Positions 11,236-23,978 of a stretch of 64,000 nucleotides of DNA are shown piece by piece. Source of the stretch: Apostichopus japonicus (Eukaryota > Echinodermata > Holothuroidea > Aspidochirotida > Stichopodidae); contig NC_092573.1 in NCBI RefSeq assembly GCF_037975245.1, positions 22,537,265 to 22,601,264 of the forward strand. Direction: 5' to 3'. The notes under the pieces are model-generated. The model did not search any database, was not told where the DNA came from, and was given only the letters and a program-made list of their open reading frames with translations. Made by a program: the position numbers and the translations under genes. Each line of letters starts with the position of its first letter. Position 1 is the first letter of the stretch.

Positions 11236-11910
11236 AAGGGATATGTATGAGAGGTAGTACTGATTTAAACGTCGGAAGGAACCGAGGGTGTCTGCAGGGG
11301 TGGGGCATTATATAAGAACTTTGTGAGAGCGCTTTCCCTAATTCGATAAGTATCCTTTTAAAATTGGCATTTATGAGCAACACATGCATAACCACTAAAT
11401 ATATAAACCTGTTAGAGGTTATTTACACACAACTGTGCCTACGCAAGATTATAAGTGCCACCATAATATCCCACAAATGACTAGTTAACGTCTCTATATA
11501 TATACGGCTCTGGTTAACGTTAGTTTCTTTATAGTATAAAGGAACTCTAGTTAACGTATCCATATAGCGCCATCCCATTTTCAAGATTCACGTGTTTATG
11601 AAGGCAACGAAGCAGGGTACAGTTTATTTCATGTTTATATGATAAAACGCACACCAACGACTGTACAGAGTTTTCTTATAGCATTGTTACAAACCTATAA
11701 CGAAGTTTCCTTTTATAATATTAATATTCCTTTTCTTTGTGTTAACGGATATCACTTCAATAGTTCCTACATACGATAATTATACACAACGTATATTGTT
11801 AATGACATAATCTTGGAATTAACCTCGAGAAACACGCCTTAATCCCTCAGTTTTAAATCTGTCTAAATTAACTTACTAATTAACTTAGGGTAGATAGTAT
11901 TAGAGTAGTA
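11236..11910. other. unassigned, no gene seen
   Basis: AT-rich, with the words GGTTAACGT and AGTTAACGT recurring around 11485-11560. No gene. Confidence 0.4.
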
Positions 11911-12044
11911 CGGATAACAGTATCCTCTGACAACATCTACAGGTGTAAGGATAACAGTATCCTCTGACAACATCTACAGGTGTAAGGATAACAGTATCCT
12001 CTGACAACATCTACATGTGTAAGGATAACAGTATCCTCTGACAC
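11911..12044. repeat. 37-bp tandem repeat, ~3.6 copies
   Basis: Units begin GGATAACAGTATCCTCTGAC and start at 11911, 11948, 11985 and 12022, a constant 37-bp period with almost no divergence, so the amplification is recent. Each unit carries the small palindrome GGATAACAGTATCC. Confidence 0.95.
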
Positions 12045-14817
12045 TCTTATCTTCTAATGTAGATCTAGCAGAAAGAGTGACATTGCCTATAGTAACTTAG
12101 TAAGCGTATAAGGAACTTGTAGGGTATAATAATTGAGGCGTTATCAAATTGAACAAAAAATAACACTATTCAATGTTGGTGTACTTCATGGGTGGGGGGG
12201 GGGCGGGGCGTGGGGTATATCATTCTTAAGAAATCCTTCCCTGTGCTTACACATCCCTATATAGATTGACATTGTGTCACCTACTGGACGAGAGAAGCAG
12301 CAAATAACACAACACCAAAAGTTATCCACTACGTCACACAGGATACGCACTTCCGATGAATCTTTATATTCTCTTGTAGTCTTTAACTATTTAAAATACT
12401 GTCCGACCTGAATAACTTGATAGCCGGCCTTGAAAAGTAAAGGAAGGTATATGCAAATTAATGACAACCAACATTATGTAAATGTGAGACACCATATTTC
12501 TTTGATATGATATCATTCCTTTGGTCTTCATGAATATGCCATAAATACACAGAAGTTTTTGAGATATATACAATTATTGAAAGGAGTTCACATCGGAGTC
12601 CCTCACAGAAGTAAGTGAACGTTTTCACGGCAGAAAAATCATTTAGACTTTGTTCCAGTCGTTATAACAATCATCGCATATTATACGTAATTTATCGAAA
12701 CCAGATTGCCTCATACAGATATCGTATTCAGTTAACATTTTGAGCGATGACTAAATTAGTTGTTTATTATGATATATTTGTATATATGTTGAAACACGGA
12801 AAGGTCAAGTTTTGCTTAGTAATAGAGTGATTAGACATGATACTATAACAAAAAAATTAATTCAACAGCTGTTTCAAACTTTAAAATAAATCAAAGTTTA
12901 ATACAATTTCTTTTTCAGTTTGAGTTGACACAATATACCACAGTCGTAATTCTAAGTGCGTCATGCTGTATTTTGAATAATTTGATTAGGATATTTTATC
13001 TCTCGACTGATGCATGAAATTATTCGATTTAAATAACTGGACGCAGAAAGTTGTCACGAGTGATATTAAAAATAATTTGGAGCAAGTTAAACTTTCCATT
13101 AGATTTCCAATATCACACAGTGTCCGAAGTCGCCGCAGGACACATATAATCTGGTCAGCCCCTGCTGGTCAACAACTTTCGCTCGCTGGTTGAGAATTAT
13201 AAACAAACTCTGAGCGACTGCGGTATACTTAATTACTCAAACAATTTAATTTATATTTAAATAAATATTTAACAGAAAACTGACCGGGGGAGTTGCAAAT
13301 TTTGAAAGAGCAAAACCAATAACTACTTTTTTTTTTTAAAGAAATTTGTACTAGACTATTAATTTTTTTCGCAATAGATGTCTGTTTAAAGCAACTAATT
13401 TTCGTACGATTATTTATTTTATAGGTGCGTTTATAGGCCTAGTGCATTCGGTATGTGAAGCTTCATAGTATATTTATGTTTAGTTTGTTTGTTTTCGGTG
13501 TGACGAAACAGTCTCAAAACTGCATTTTCTTGATTAGGTTTTTAACATCACTGGAAATATATTGAGCTTACCATCGTAATGGTGCTCGAAAATATTACAA
13601 TATTTACCGATGATATATACCTACATTCAGTATTAATATAGAATACTGTATTTATAGCTACTTATATTTGCTACGGATATCTTTAAGTTAACGTACCAGA
13701 AGAAAACACCAATATTAGTGCCAATGATTTTATTGTACATATAGACTAGCGAGTCTGCCATCATGTTATAATAAAAAGTGATTAAAGATCATAAAACAAT
13801 TGGAATACCATTAAAACAGCTATTTCTCTCTGAAGTATTTGAAGTATTTTGAGTGATTATTCGAAGTCTGTACTATACATGTATATTAAAGCAGCATTCC
13901 AAACATCTTCTATATTATAACAATGACTAAATCAACTTTTACCGTTATTGATATTTTGCTCTCTGTTATAGAATATCACATATAAACTCAAATCAATGTT
14001 CTGCATATATATATAGCTCCTTTAACTTGTAATCTTGAAATAAGAACCTGTTGTCTCTGTGTGTGCAAAATGTATCATCTTTGTTTCAGGGCCACATTAT
14101 CTAGGACAGGTCGTAACCTTGTTCTTTTTCTGTCTAGAGATTCTTAAAGACAGCTTTTATTTCCATGGGCAGGTGGTGCGGGACTCGAGGGGGACATGAG
14201 TAAGTAAATGGAACCTCAAACTCCCCCCCCCCCTCCCGGCTGGTTACGTCACTGTATATGTAGTTTATGGTGTTTCATTTAAGTTGCTTGAGAAATGTTT
14301 TCAAACTGTCACGGATTGGGGCCAATATAACTGACAAAAAGAATAAAAAAATACAAACCCAACTATATAAATAGACTAAAAGCAGACTTTTGAAGAGTAA
14401 CGAGTTTGGAGAAATGCACTCAAGGGAATCAGTTAGTTTAAATGGCTTATCTAATAGCAACAAATACACTCAATCATTAATGCCTAGCTCTTGGTTTATA
14501 CACTTCTCACGAATGTTGACACATTAAATTGATCGAAATAGCTCTAAATGAGTTGGGCAAATCTTAAAGTAGGTCGCACGTGACCGAGTATGTCTGGGTT
14601 TATTTCTCCAATCTAATGTTTATTAAGTAATTCTGGCTATTATTATACCTCATTAAAGGGACGTTTCGGTGGCTGAAGTGTATTGCGTGACATCATTGAT
14701 GAAGATTGTCAGTATGTTTACGTCCAGACTTAATTTCTCATTTAATAATAACCTTTAAGTTAGTAATATTTTATGAAAACATCCATGAACAGCAGAGTGC
14801 ATGGTGTCATCGGAGAA
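12045..14817. other. unassigned, no gene seen
   Basis: About 2.8 kb of AT-rich DNA. It holds a G-rich tract at about 12189-12214 and a C-rich tract at about 14223-14238, but no terminal-repeat element that I can close and no ORF with a recognisable domain. Confidence 0.4.
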
Positions 14818-14848
14818 TTTTTTTTTTTTTTTTTTTTGGGGGGGGGGG
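14818..14848. repeat. T20-G11 homopolymer junction
   Basis: About twenty T residues are followed directly by eleven G residues. Confidence 0.95.
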
Positions 14849-16390
14849 CTTTACAATCTTTCAATCATTTATCTAACAGGGGAAGATATTATTTCTACAA
14901 AACAGTTGCATTTTGATGAAATTCTAAGTACAAAGAATTCGATTGACAGTTAAGTAAAAAATCCAACTGTTTGTTATAAGGATGAATCAAAAGTACATTA
15001 CAATAGCATAAGTAAACTTTTTTTCAAGGAAATTTACCAATATGGCATCACGGACTACCCACTGAGGTCCACTTTCCTGGGTAACGGAAGCTGTAGCCAG
15101 TCAAATATAATTAATTTCAATCAACCAATCAAGTTAGGGATAAAATTTAAGATAGAATGTACAAATTACAGTGCGAAACATTTCCACTTCAGTAGCACCA
15201 GGACTATTTATGCACGAGGATAAATGGACGAATGAAACAGCAAAATACAATGGAATTAGAAAATATCCAAAATACGGGCAAAACTTAACAGGATAAATGT
15301 ACATGAAGAATTATACCAAACTTATATGTTTCTACAGTTATATTCATTGTAACTTTCAGCCATGGCGTTCAGGCAGTTATCTTTCTGCTTTTTGCCATAT
15401 CTTCAAACTCCACTTACAATATTTACAACTGAAACTGAAAATGAAATTTACGAATGCTAATTAACATATGACGTCACTTTCGTTGCTGATTTACCCGAAG
15501 TCATTTTAAAGAGTAAAATAAAATGGCTGAAAATATATAACGAAGGACGATGTTCTCGACTTGGTTACTGTTAATTGTGAATGGCTGCTAACCGCTTTCC
15601 TCGGGGGATTTTGAAAAAATATGGCGAAGGATTAAAATAAGAAAGTGATAAATTGAAACTCGCAAAATGATGAAACATGAAAATAATAGTAAGGTTTATT
15701 TCATCGACGCACTTTAACGCAGCGAAAAGTACAGCAGCTGTCGAAAAAGGAGGTAGGCGGGCTTATAAGCAGAAGTAACTTAATTGAAATCCTCTAGGGG
15801 TTATAAGTTTTGTACATATAATCTATTGCTACCTGATTTCTTAGAGACTATTTGCTGTAATGCTGTAATTATCTTGCAGGCTATAACAGCGGAGCAAGTT
15901 CAACAATTGTTTTCTATAAAAAGCGCTCGAAATGCCTATAGGGAGAGATATATACCGAATCATACGTCATAGATAATGTTGTCGGGTTTGTCACCGGAAA
16001 TAAGGATCCATGTACACCCATATAATACACGTCGTTCATCAAATGCATTATATACTAACCAGAATATCCTATTCCCCAACCCCCTCCTTCTGCCAACCCG
16101 TGCCCAGATGGGTAGATTCAACCCCCCCCCAAATCCCACCCCCGAAAAACTGCCCACCTGTTTCTGTAAAAGACGTCATTTGCACATTGCCTGCAAATAT
16201 TCCCTGTATATACCACAATATAGCCACATGTACCGTTATGAGGCACATGAGACTTTGTTAATTGGAAGGCTAATGAAAGAACAAAAAGTTTTTCAACAGT
16301 TTGCAATGGTACTGTGCCTGGTAGGATCATGAAATTCTAAAATTTGTCATAATTCATTGAGAGTAACTTACTTTCGGGATGCCTCTTCCA
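14849..16390. other. unassigned, no gene seen
   Basis: Mostly AT-rich. A C-rich patch at about 16075-16150 creates overlapping frames of up to 118 codons on both strands (for example 15976-16332 +). Their proline-rich content reflects base composition and they match no family I know. Confidence 0.4.
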
Positions 16391-16463
16391 GGGGCTGGGT
16401 AAGACAGGTGCTGGGCTGAGACAGGGGGCTGGGATGAGACAGGGGCTGGGGCGAGACAGGCGA
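16391..16463. repeat. ~18-bp G-rich tandem repeat, 4 copies
   Basis: Degenerate copies of GGGGCTGGGATGAGACAG. The unit is G-rich and could form quadruplexes on the + strand. Confidence 0.85.
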
Positions 16464-17239
16464 TGAACCATTCAGGTTTTCCTACCCTCCCCCGAAAAGT
16501 CAACAACAAAATATGTCAAAGAAAAAGTGAAAACGTCGTTGTCAAGTTCGGATATATTAACGTGTCGTAAATAATTTGTTAAGTTGTCTCAGAAAAAGGG
16601 AAATGCTTTGATGTGTGACCGAAGCATTAGTCTGGTTATTTGACGTCCAAAAATATTTTTGGATTCATAACAGTCAACTTGCACATCGGGTATATGCAAG
16701 CAATTTGAATTAATTTTCCTTCTTTGAAGCCAAAATTGACCAGTGAAGAAGTAAGGCATTTTACATCTATATGGGATTTATTTTTAATATAAGGAATATT
16801 ATCGAAAGCAATATCAAGAAATAAAATTTTAGTTGACTCAGAAGAGTAATAATTATATGTCATTAAACTAAAGAACAGTTTTTTAATGAATTTTGATGAA
16901 TAATTTTGATGCTGTTTTAATATAGCCTATTCACATCACCTGAAATGTAGGTTGGTATTAAATTGACTATAAAGTCCAGTTTCGTTTCAAATCATTTAAA
17001 AAAAAAATCCAATTTGCCTTATCAAACGTGGCTTAAATTATAGACCTATTGTGAAAAGTGTCTGGGCTAGAAAACAAAAATTGAGATTCATATCAAATTT
17101 ATCCACTGGTTTAATTTTACTTGGTAAGAAATTTCTAGGAGGATGCTTTGTTTTAGTTTGATCAATTACTAGATAAGTGCGTTTAAACCCTTAAACTTCC
17201 AAACACACCCACTCGCACACACACACATGTTTGTATGAC
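16464..17239. other. unassigned, no gene seen
   Basis: AT-rich. A 75-codon minus frame (16636-16863) has no recognised domain. Confidence 0.4.
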
Positions 17240-17430
17240 ATTCCAACCGAGGACCCCATTGTATTTTCCATTGTTCAAATCCACGTACCATAACCTTAAC
17301 AATACCCCATACAATAGAATTCTTCCGAGGACATGGTGCTTCTTTAGAAATCACAACCGAGGACCTGGAATTCTTTTGTTCAAGTCCTCGGTCAGAATAC
17401 AAAACAAACGCATACACACACGCATACAAA
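17240..17430 (+). repeat. dispersed repeat with CCGAGGAC words, copy 1
   Basis: The right part (about 17352-17425) is homologous to the reverse complement of 43660-43730: TGGAATTCT, TTGTTCAAGTCCTC, GTCAGAATACAAAACAAACG and a CA/GCATAC-rich end occur in the same order. CCGAGGAC appears three times in this copy, and ACCGAGGAC with GTCCTCGGT forms a short inverted repeat around TTCTTTTGTTCAA. Confidence 0.7.
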
Positions 17431-18540
17431 CTACTTTAAAAGTAAATTCCATACTTAGATGACGTAATATAGCAGACAAGTCCTGTACGTTTAGAATTTA
17501 AGAGGCATTGTATTATGTTGAAGATAAGGTAACTAGACACGTATAATATCCTTCAATAATGAAAAAAGAGAATAAAATAGGCAAAATATATTTAATGGAA
17601 TATGAGAACAGAGAAATTCAAGGCCAAATGCGACGTGGCAAGGTTACTTGAAGGGAATGATTGCCCATGGGTGGGATGGTAATGGTTACCGAGAGAAAAT
17701 ATTTACAAAGCAAGAAAAAAGATGAAAAGGTTAGTCTACTCGTTTTACATTCATGAGTGGATTGTGAGTAACATGTCCAAAGGATTCCTTCAGGAAACGA
17801 AAATCATCACTGCAACCCCTCTAAGATCAAGAATGGTACTCCTGGGGTACTTATAGTCAAATTTATTCACGTTATACGACTACAAGGGTGAGGCCCTGTG
17901 TGGGGTGTTATTGTTTGGTATAGCACATTGCACGTACGTATAACGCCTTCTGCGCATGACCATGTTAATCACGGGAAGTTATAAATAGTATCTAACGTTC
18001 TGTACGTGAGTATATGATTGTGTGGGCATTGTTTCTACCTACTGGCGTTAGAATGATATTCATTAATTTTCATATTAAATTAGAAAATCACCTAAGGTAT
18101 ATCAGAAAGTAAAATGATCATAAAGTAACAGTAAAATTAAGTGGAATGATGATTAAATTAAAGCGCACAGCTAATTTTGACTATCTACCCGACCTCCTTC
18201 CTGTCTAATAATACCAGAATATTTAATCTTATATATATATAAAGCTATGCTTCCTTAGTCCTCCACCACCACCGTGTAAAAATGTTGTACACTGTATATT
18301 TGCAATGTGGAAAACAAACTCAACTCAAACTCTTAATCATTTAACTGTTTTTGTTTTGTACTATTTTGGAAGCAAAACATACCGGATGGTTGTCGTGAAG
18401 CCATACAGAAGCATTAGGGTTCGGTCCCACATCGTAGAAGCATACACATACGAACAACAATGGTAGCTAAACAGGGAAACAAACAAAAGAACAACAGAAA
18501 ACAATAGTTAAAATAAACACATAAACATAAACAAAGTAAG
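17431..18540. other. unassigned, no gene seen
   Basis: No coding or repeat structure beyond short AT runs. Confidence 0.4.
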
Positions 18541-18820
18541 ACAAGACAGGGCAAGACAATGCAATGCAGGGCGAGGGCGAGGGCAGGGCAGGGCAGGGCG
18601 AGAGCATGGCGAGGGCAGGGCAAGGAAGGGTGAGTGCGAAGGCAGAGCAGAGCAAACAGGGCAGGACAGGGCAGGGCAGGGCAGGGCAGGACAGGGCGAG
18701 AGCAGGGCGAGGGCAGGGCAGGACAGGGCAGGGCAGGGCAGGGCAGGGCAGGGCAGGGCAGGGCAGGGCAGGGCAGGGCAGGGCAGGGCAGGGCAGGGCA
18801 GGGCAGGGCAGGGCAGGGCA
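18541..18820. repeat. GGGCA pentanucleotide minisatellite
   Basis: The left half is a degenerate mix of GGGCA, GGGCGA and GGACA. From about 18727 to 18820 it is nearly pure GGGCA (about 18-19 copies). Overlapping ORFs on both strands (PALPC or AGQGR repeats, up to 135 codons) are repeat by-products. Purine runs of GGG spaced by 2 bases make quadruplex formation likely on the + strand. Confidence 0.97.
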
Positions 18821-19595
18821 TTTTGATGTTATTAAGTTGCTTTTAACAGTTTATTTTGGCAGCTTGCATTTTCTTGAAGACAGTTTCTGTCAACAATCTA
18901 TTCTACAACTACCAACTACTCTTTTTGTCCTAACGAGTCTTTAACAATTCATTGTTTTTTCTGCTATTTAGTTCATGTCTCCATTAGGTATCATTTTAGA
19001 TCATGAGTTTCTGGCCATTTTCACCTTAACACCAGTCTTGTGGAACTCGATCCCAGACTAGGACTCGAGCCCATTTTGTAAGGATTCGGACTCGGATCAA
19101 AACCAACGAGTCCATGATAATTGAGCCTGTTGTAAAAGTTACTTCCCCTGAATAAAAATGCAACACGCGTCGTTGCCATATGATGTATTTTCCCGCCAAT
19201 TGTGTCACGTGAGTACGACCGTCTTTTAAGTGTTTGAGGCCTGCGAGTTGTTGTTCTGTTATACCCAAAGAAAGATTTGACTTTCAGTCATGGTGTAAAA
19301 TGACTTTGAGATGGAAATTGTTTTTCAATTGCCGCGCATGCAGTATAGAAATAACAAACAGAACGAGCATAACCTATATTATCTACGTTTGATGACGTAA
19401 ACACGTGACTTTCAATTACTTAATACTAAAAGAATAGACAAACATGAAGAATGTAATCCTACAACAACATATAACGAAGATAATGTGACAAGTCAAAAGT
19501 TATAGTTTTATATATGTTAAATAATAACATGGATATTATGTAGTGTGAAGTATTTCAGGAATGTACTGAAGTACATCCGACGAGAATTATTACGT
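18821..19595. other. unassigned, possible old GACTCG-type repeat
   Basis: GACTCG-like words cluster at about 19045-19110 (ACTCGATCC, GACTCGAG, GACTCGGATC). No terminal structure and no gene. Confidence 0.35.
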
Positions 19596-19790
19596 GTAAT
19601 CCACAAAAACAAAGTTGTAACACTGACTCTATATAGTATGTGGATGGATACTTCGTATATACCGAGATGTATAACTGAGATGTATATATATATATATATA
19701 TATATACCAATCATTGCATACATCTCGGTATAGACGAAGTACATCCACATTCTCTATAGAGTCAACGATACAACTTTGTTTTTGTGTATC
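19596..19790. mobile_element. fold-back element, ~70-bp inverted arms
   Basis: The left arm (19596-19672) and right arm (about 19717-19790) are near-perfect reverse complements. They include CACAAAAACAAAGTTGTA against TACAACTTTGTTTTTGTG, and ATACCGAGATGTAT against ATACATCTCGGTAT. The arms are separated by about 45 bp containing (TA)n. Transcribed RNA would form a long hairpin. I could not identify a target duplication, so it may be a MITE or a locally formed palindrome. Confidence 0.8.
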
Positions 19791-20431
<641 letters not shown>

Positions 20432-20554
20432 TTAGATATATGTGCTCAATACATAGAAGTACAGCAAGTACATGATATAGTATACCTATACGGTAACTTT
20501 CAGCATGTTGTTACTCACGCCTGCAGTGTGCGGCGATCATCAGTCAAACTCATA

Positions 20555-20744
20555 TAGATATATTTATATATTTATACATCTGTGTATATATACATTATTT
20601 ATATATACATATATATATATATATGTTTATTTATACATCTGTGTACATATACATTTGTGAATACATATATATAAATACTTCTGTTCAATTATGTATATAT
20701 ATATAATTAATTATGTATATATATATATATATATATAAATATAG

Positions 20745-20793
<49 letters not shown>

Positions 20794-20795
20794 TA

Positions 20796-20878
<83 letters not shown>
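20555..20878. repeat. imperfect (TA)n/(TATG)n array
   Basis: TA repeats interrupted by ATACATCTGTGTA (twice), TATG and TAAATA. Purer TA from about 20755 to the end. Confidence 0.95.
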
Positions 20879-20880
<2 letters not shown>

Positions 20881-20977
20881 AACTATGGTTCAACAGATGT
20901 GTTTAACTGCTGCTCAAATAAAGGAAGCTGATTTCCGTTCAGCCAGAATTTTGGATACATCTTCGAATGCTATATAG

Positions 20978-21402
20978 CAAGGTCTCCCTAACTTTATCCC
21001 CTCACGAACCCCCAGTGGATGTCAGAGTTGTCCACGAACCCCCAACTTTTCGAGACACGATCTGAGTCATTATTTTACTATAATACGTATAAGAGTGCTT
21101 CCAGAAGGATCAAGTTCATATATATTGTAATGAAGAAAAAGAGATGAACATATATTCATTTGGAAACTTCAAGATCAGATCACGAATTGTATCACGCATC
21201 GATCACCCATCACACACGATGAGACTTATGCTCCTGTTTTTCGATAGGTACGACTTTTATACATTACTAAATTATATGATATATCAGATTTTAGTTCAAC
21301 AAAAAGTACTCTAGGTTTGACTTTCAGAAACGTCTCACGAACCCCCTGGGATGGACTCACGCACCACCTGGGGGTTCATCCACCCCAGTTAGGGAACTCC
21401 TG
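20978..21402. mobile_element. hAT-like MITE, copy related to 52771-53261
   Basis: Starts CAAGGTCTCCCTAACTTTAT and ends CAGTTAGGGAACTCCTGG, inverted repeats of the same type as the copy at 52771-53261. Internal blocks such as GATGTCAGAGTTGTCCACGA, TTTTCGAGACACGATCTGAG and CTTTCAGAAACGTCTCACGA are shared with that copy. Flanks CTATATAG and GTCTACAG agree at only 5 of 8, so here the duplication is eroded. The subterminal ACGAACCCCC repeats resemble those of the 10298 element in style. No transposase is present. Confidence 0.82.
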
Positions 21403-21619
21403 GTCTACAGCATATCAAAAGTAATGTGCCTAAAGTCATTATATAATGAACGTTTTGGAATTTCTCAAGCAGAGCCACATAGTGACTTCATTGCTGTGGT
21501 TACTGAGTTAAGTAGGCCTATAGTGGTTTTTTAAGTCTGTAATTTGCAGATCACTATCGAAGACAGAAAAAAAATGTTTGTATTTGTGAATGTGCGTGTG
21601 TGCACTTGTTTTTCATTTA

Positions 21620-21946
21620 GTTGTAGTAGCAGTTGTAGTAGTAGTAGTTGTAGTAGTGAGTAGTAGTACTATTAGTAGCAGTACAAGTGGTTATTATAGT
21701 AGTAGTAATTATAGTAGTAGTTATAGTTGTAGTAGTATAGGTGGGAGTGCAGACAGCAGTAGCAATAGTAGCGGTAGTTTCAGTACTATAGTTAAAGTAG
21801 TAGTAGTAGTAGTAGTAGAAGTAGTAGTAGTAGCAGTATCAATAGTGGTTGCGGCAGCCGTAGTAATAGTTTAAGTAGTATTAGTATTAGTATAGTAGCA
21901 GTAGTAGTTCAGTAGTAGTAGTATAGTAGTAGTAGTAGTAGTAGTA

Positions 21947-22000
<54 letters not shown>

Positions 22001-22131
22001 AAGCAGTAGTATAGTAGTTGTAGTATTAGTAGCAGTAGTATAGTAGTTGTAGTATTAGTAGCAGTAGTAATAATACTAATATAAGTGGTATAGTGGCAGG
22101 TTACCGTAGTTGTAGTAGTAGTAGTTATAAA
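21620..22131. repeat. (GTA/AGT)n trinucleotide region
   Basis: About 500 bp dominated by GTA repeats with scattered variants; purest at about 21955-22005. It generates low-complexity ORFs (Ser/Val-rich on +, Tyr/Thr-rich on -) that I do not regard as genes. Confidence 0.95.
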
Positions 22132-22210
22132 ACTGACAGTCCCAAATGGCATTCCCAATATTATTCCCAAATGGCATTCCTAGTTACCAATCTTAGGGTT
22201 GCTCTTGAAT

Positions 22211-22286
22211 CATTCCCAGTGGCATTCCCAGTGACATTCCCAGTGGCACTCCCAGTGGCATTCCCAGTGGCATTCGCAGTGGCCTT
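22211..22286. repeat. 12-bp tandem repeat, ~6 copies
   Basis: Copies of CATTCCCAGTGG with single-base variants. The 12-bp period keeps the frame open and yields an FPVA repeat in a short ORF (22093-22350), which I consider fortuitous. Confidence 0.9.
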
Positions 22287-22723
22287 CCTGGGCATACCGA
22301 TATTACTTACTACATATTACAGGCAAGGTTATGATCCGGTGTACATTTGACTTAAGTGAGCTTCTCCGGTTTAAGAATTCACGAATTCAGATGTCCCTGT
22401 ATAAACATAAGGGCAATTACCGTCATCAGATACTTATATATATAGGAACGGTTTGGTTTTACCTATATGTCTCCATAGCAACTGGTGATGACGTCGTGCT
22501 AAACATGTCCACTTCTATGGAAGAATATTTGTAGCATGTATGATTTCTTAGCACAGTGTTGGATGAAAATGTACTCGACAATCTCCCTCTCCGGAGGCTA
22601 CTACGTCATCGTATTTTACATATTTGAATTAATTAATTTTATACCTCTCTTGCTCTCCATAAATGTCGTTCATTTGCAACCTGAAGTGTCAATGTACATT
22701 ATATATGTATATGTGTATATATG

Positions 22724-23016
22724 TACCGGTGCTGTGGCCGAGTTGATAAAGGCGGTGGCATTTGAAGCAATGAGGCTTAGCAATCGGAAGGTCCCGGGTT
22801 CGATACCCGGCCGGGTCATAGTAAGGTGGGTATTTCATCCATGAGCAATCTACGGCTTTTCCCATCTGAAATGACTTTCTAAATTGAAAAGATTCCAAAT
22901 GTGAGTTAAAATGTTGAATTGGAAGCCACCCGACGTGTAAGTTGTAATACATATGCCCTTGCTGGTTTCTCCCATGGTCGCTTAAGCGTGGTAAAAATAA
23001 CTGCTGATTATTATAT
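22724..23016 (+). mobile_element. ATT-tailed tRNA-derived SINE, full-length copy
   Basis: The head is tRNA-like: box A TGGCCGAGTTG (22735-22745) and box B GGTTCGATACC (22797-22807), the latter inside a well-paired T-arm (CCGGG TTCGATA CCCGG). The long distance between boxes fits a class II (Leu/Ser-like) tRNA ancestor with a variable arm. The body runs through CCATGAGCAATCTACGG, GGAAGCCACCCGACGTG and CCCTTGCTGGTTTCTCC to a short ATTATTA tail. The copy at 25069-25482 matches it in inverse orientation from head to tail. Confidence 0.9.
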
Positions 23017-23702
23017 AACCTTGAAAACATTCTGCATCCAACTTACAACATGTGTACCTAGGCCTGTATAGATTCTAGGCATCATGTAAAATTATATATT
23101 CTATGTTTATACGTATTCTGGTCTGTCATACAAAACATAAACTTACTGATTTAGCAGTAACATATTATTGTTACAATGGATTTTGCTCGCTCTTTAACAT
23201 AAATTTACTTGATATTATGTTGCAATCGATATTATGTTGTAATCGATATTATGTTATAACCTATAATATGTTGCATGTACGTCACAACGTCGAGGAAACG
23301 TGTAACTTTTGAACACATACATCATAGCCTATTAGAACTCACCGTGCACTATTGACATCATGTGCGCTATTCCCATGCTGTTAATTCCATTTAATTGAAC
23401 GATATGCAAATGATTTTGATCTCAAAATACGTTTCAGCAGAATACATTAACATTATTTCTTTTTGGTTCCTAATAATGCAGCTCCGACCACCTTCTTCAA
23501 CCTGGCATTGACAACGCCACTGGCAAATACATAGAAGGCAGGAAGACGGGAGTATTGGCTTGCATTATTAGGCGATTCTTAATCGAAACTGCTAGACTAA
23601 ACATCGCCCATTCTAACAATTAAGAATCAAAAGAAAGAAAGCTGTTTCAAAATAAAAGAAATAACAAATAGTTTGTAATATTTTCTGTCTCAAAAGTTGC
23701 AT
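23017..23702. other. unassigned, with a 17-bp x3 repeat
   Basis: Contains three tandem copies of GATATTATGTTGYAATC at 23211-23261. No gene. Confidence 0.5.
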
Positions 23703-23978
23703 GTGTAATACGACATATTGTGTGTGATGGCAGATGCCAGCTACACTGGAGGGGGTTTCTGTGATACGACATATTGTGTGTGATGGCAGATACACTGGAG
23801 GGGTTTCTGTGATACGACATATTGTGTGTGATGGCAGATGCCAGCTACACTGGAGGGGGTTTCTGTGATACGACATATTGTGTGTGATGGCAGATGCCAG
23901 CTAAACTGGAGGGGGTTTCTGTGATACGACATATTGTGTGTGATGGCGGATGCCAGATACACTGGAGGGGAATTTCTG
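23703..23978. repeat. 56-bp minisatellite, 5 copies
   Basis: Units start at about 23703, 23761, 23809, 23865 and 23921 and begin GTGATACGACATATTGTGTG. The second unit is 48 bp because of an internal 8-bp loss (CCAGCTAC missing). ORFs on the minus strand (MSYHRNPLQ-type repeats) are by-products. Low divergence between units implies recent amplification. Confidence 0.95.

Noticed and set aside
9450-14254. A possible 4.8-kb hAT element between CAGTGACGTA (about 9450) and TACGTCACTG (about 14254)
   Set aside because: The 10-mers are inverted and CA...TG-like, but the flanking 8-mers (GCTTTCAC against TATATGTA) do not match, similarity does not extend inward, and no transposase lies between. Probably coincidence; the right one may be the end of a decayed element.
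18414-18944. Pro/Ala/Leu/Cys and Gly/Gln/Arg repeat ORFs
   Set aside because: Both strands are open over the same GGGCA array; this is the repeat and not a gene.
21590-22350. Ser/Val-rich and FPVA-repeat ORFs
   Set aside because: By-products of (GTA)n and the 12-bp CATTCCCAGTGG repeat.
22728-22822. A functional tRNA-Leu/Ser gene
   Set aside because: The T-arm is good, but the same sequence continues into a body repeated at 25069 and 6101 with a simple-repeat tail, so it is a SINE head.
23703-23978. CRISPR-like array
   Set aside because: Units are contiguous 56-bp tandem copies without unique spacers, in a eukaryotic setting.
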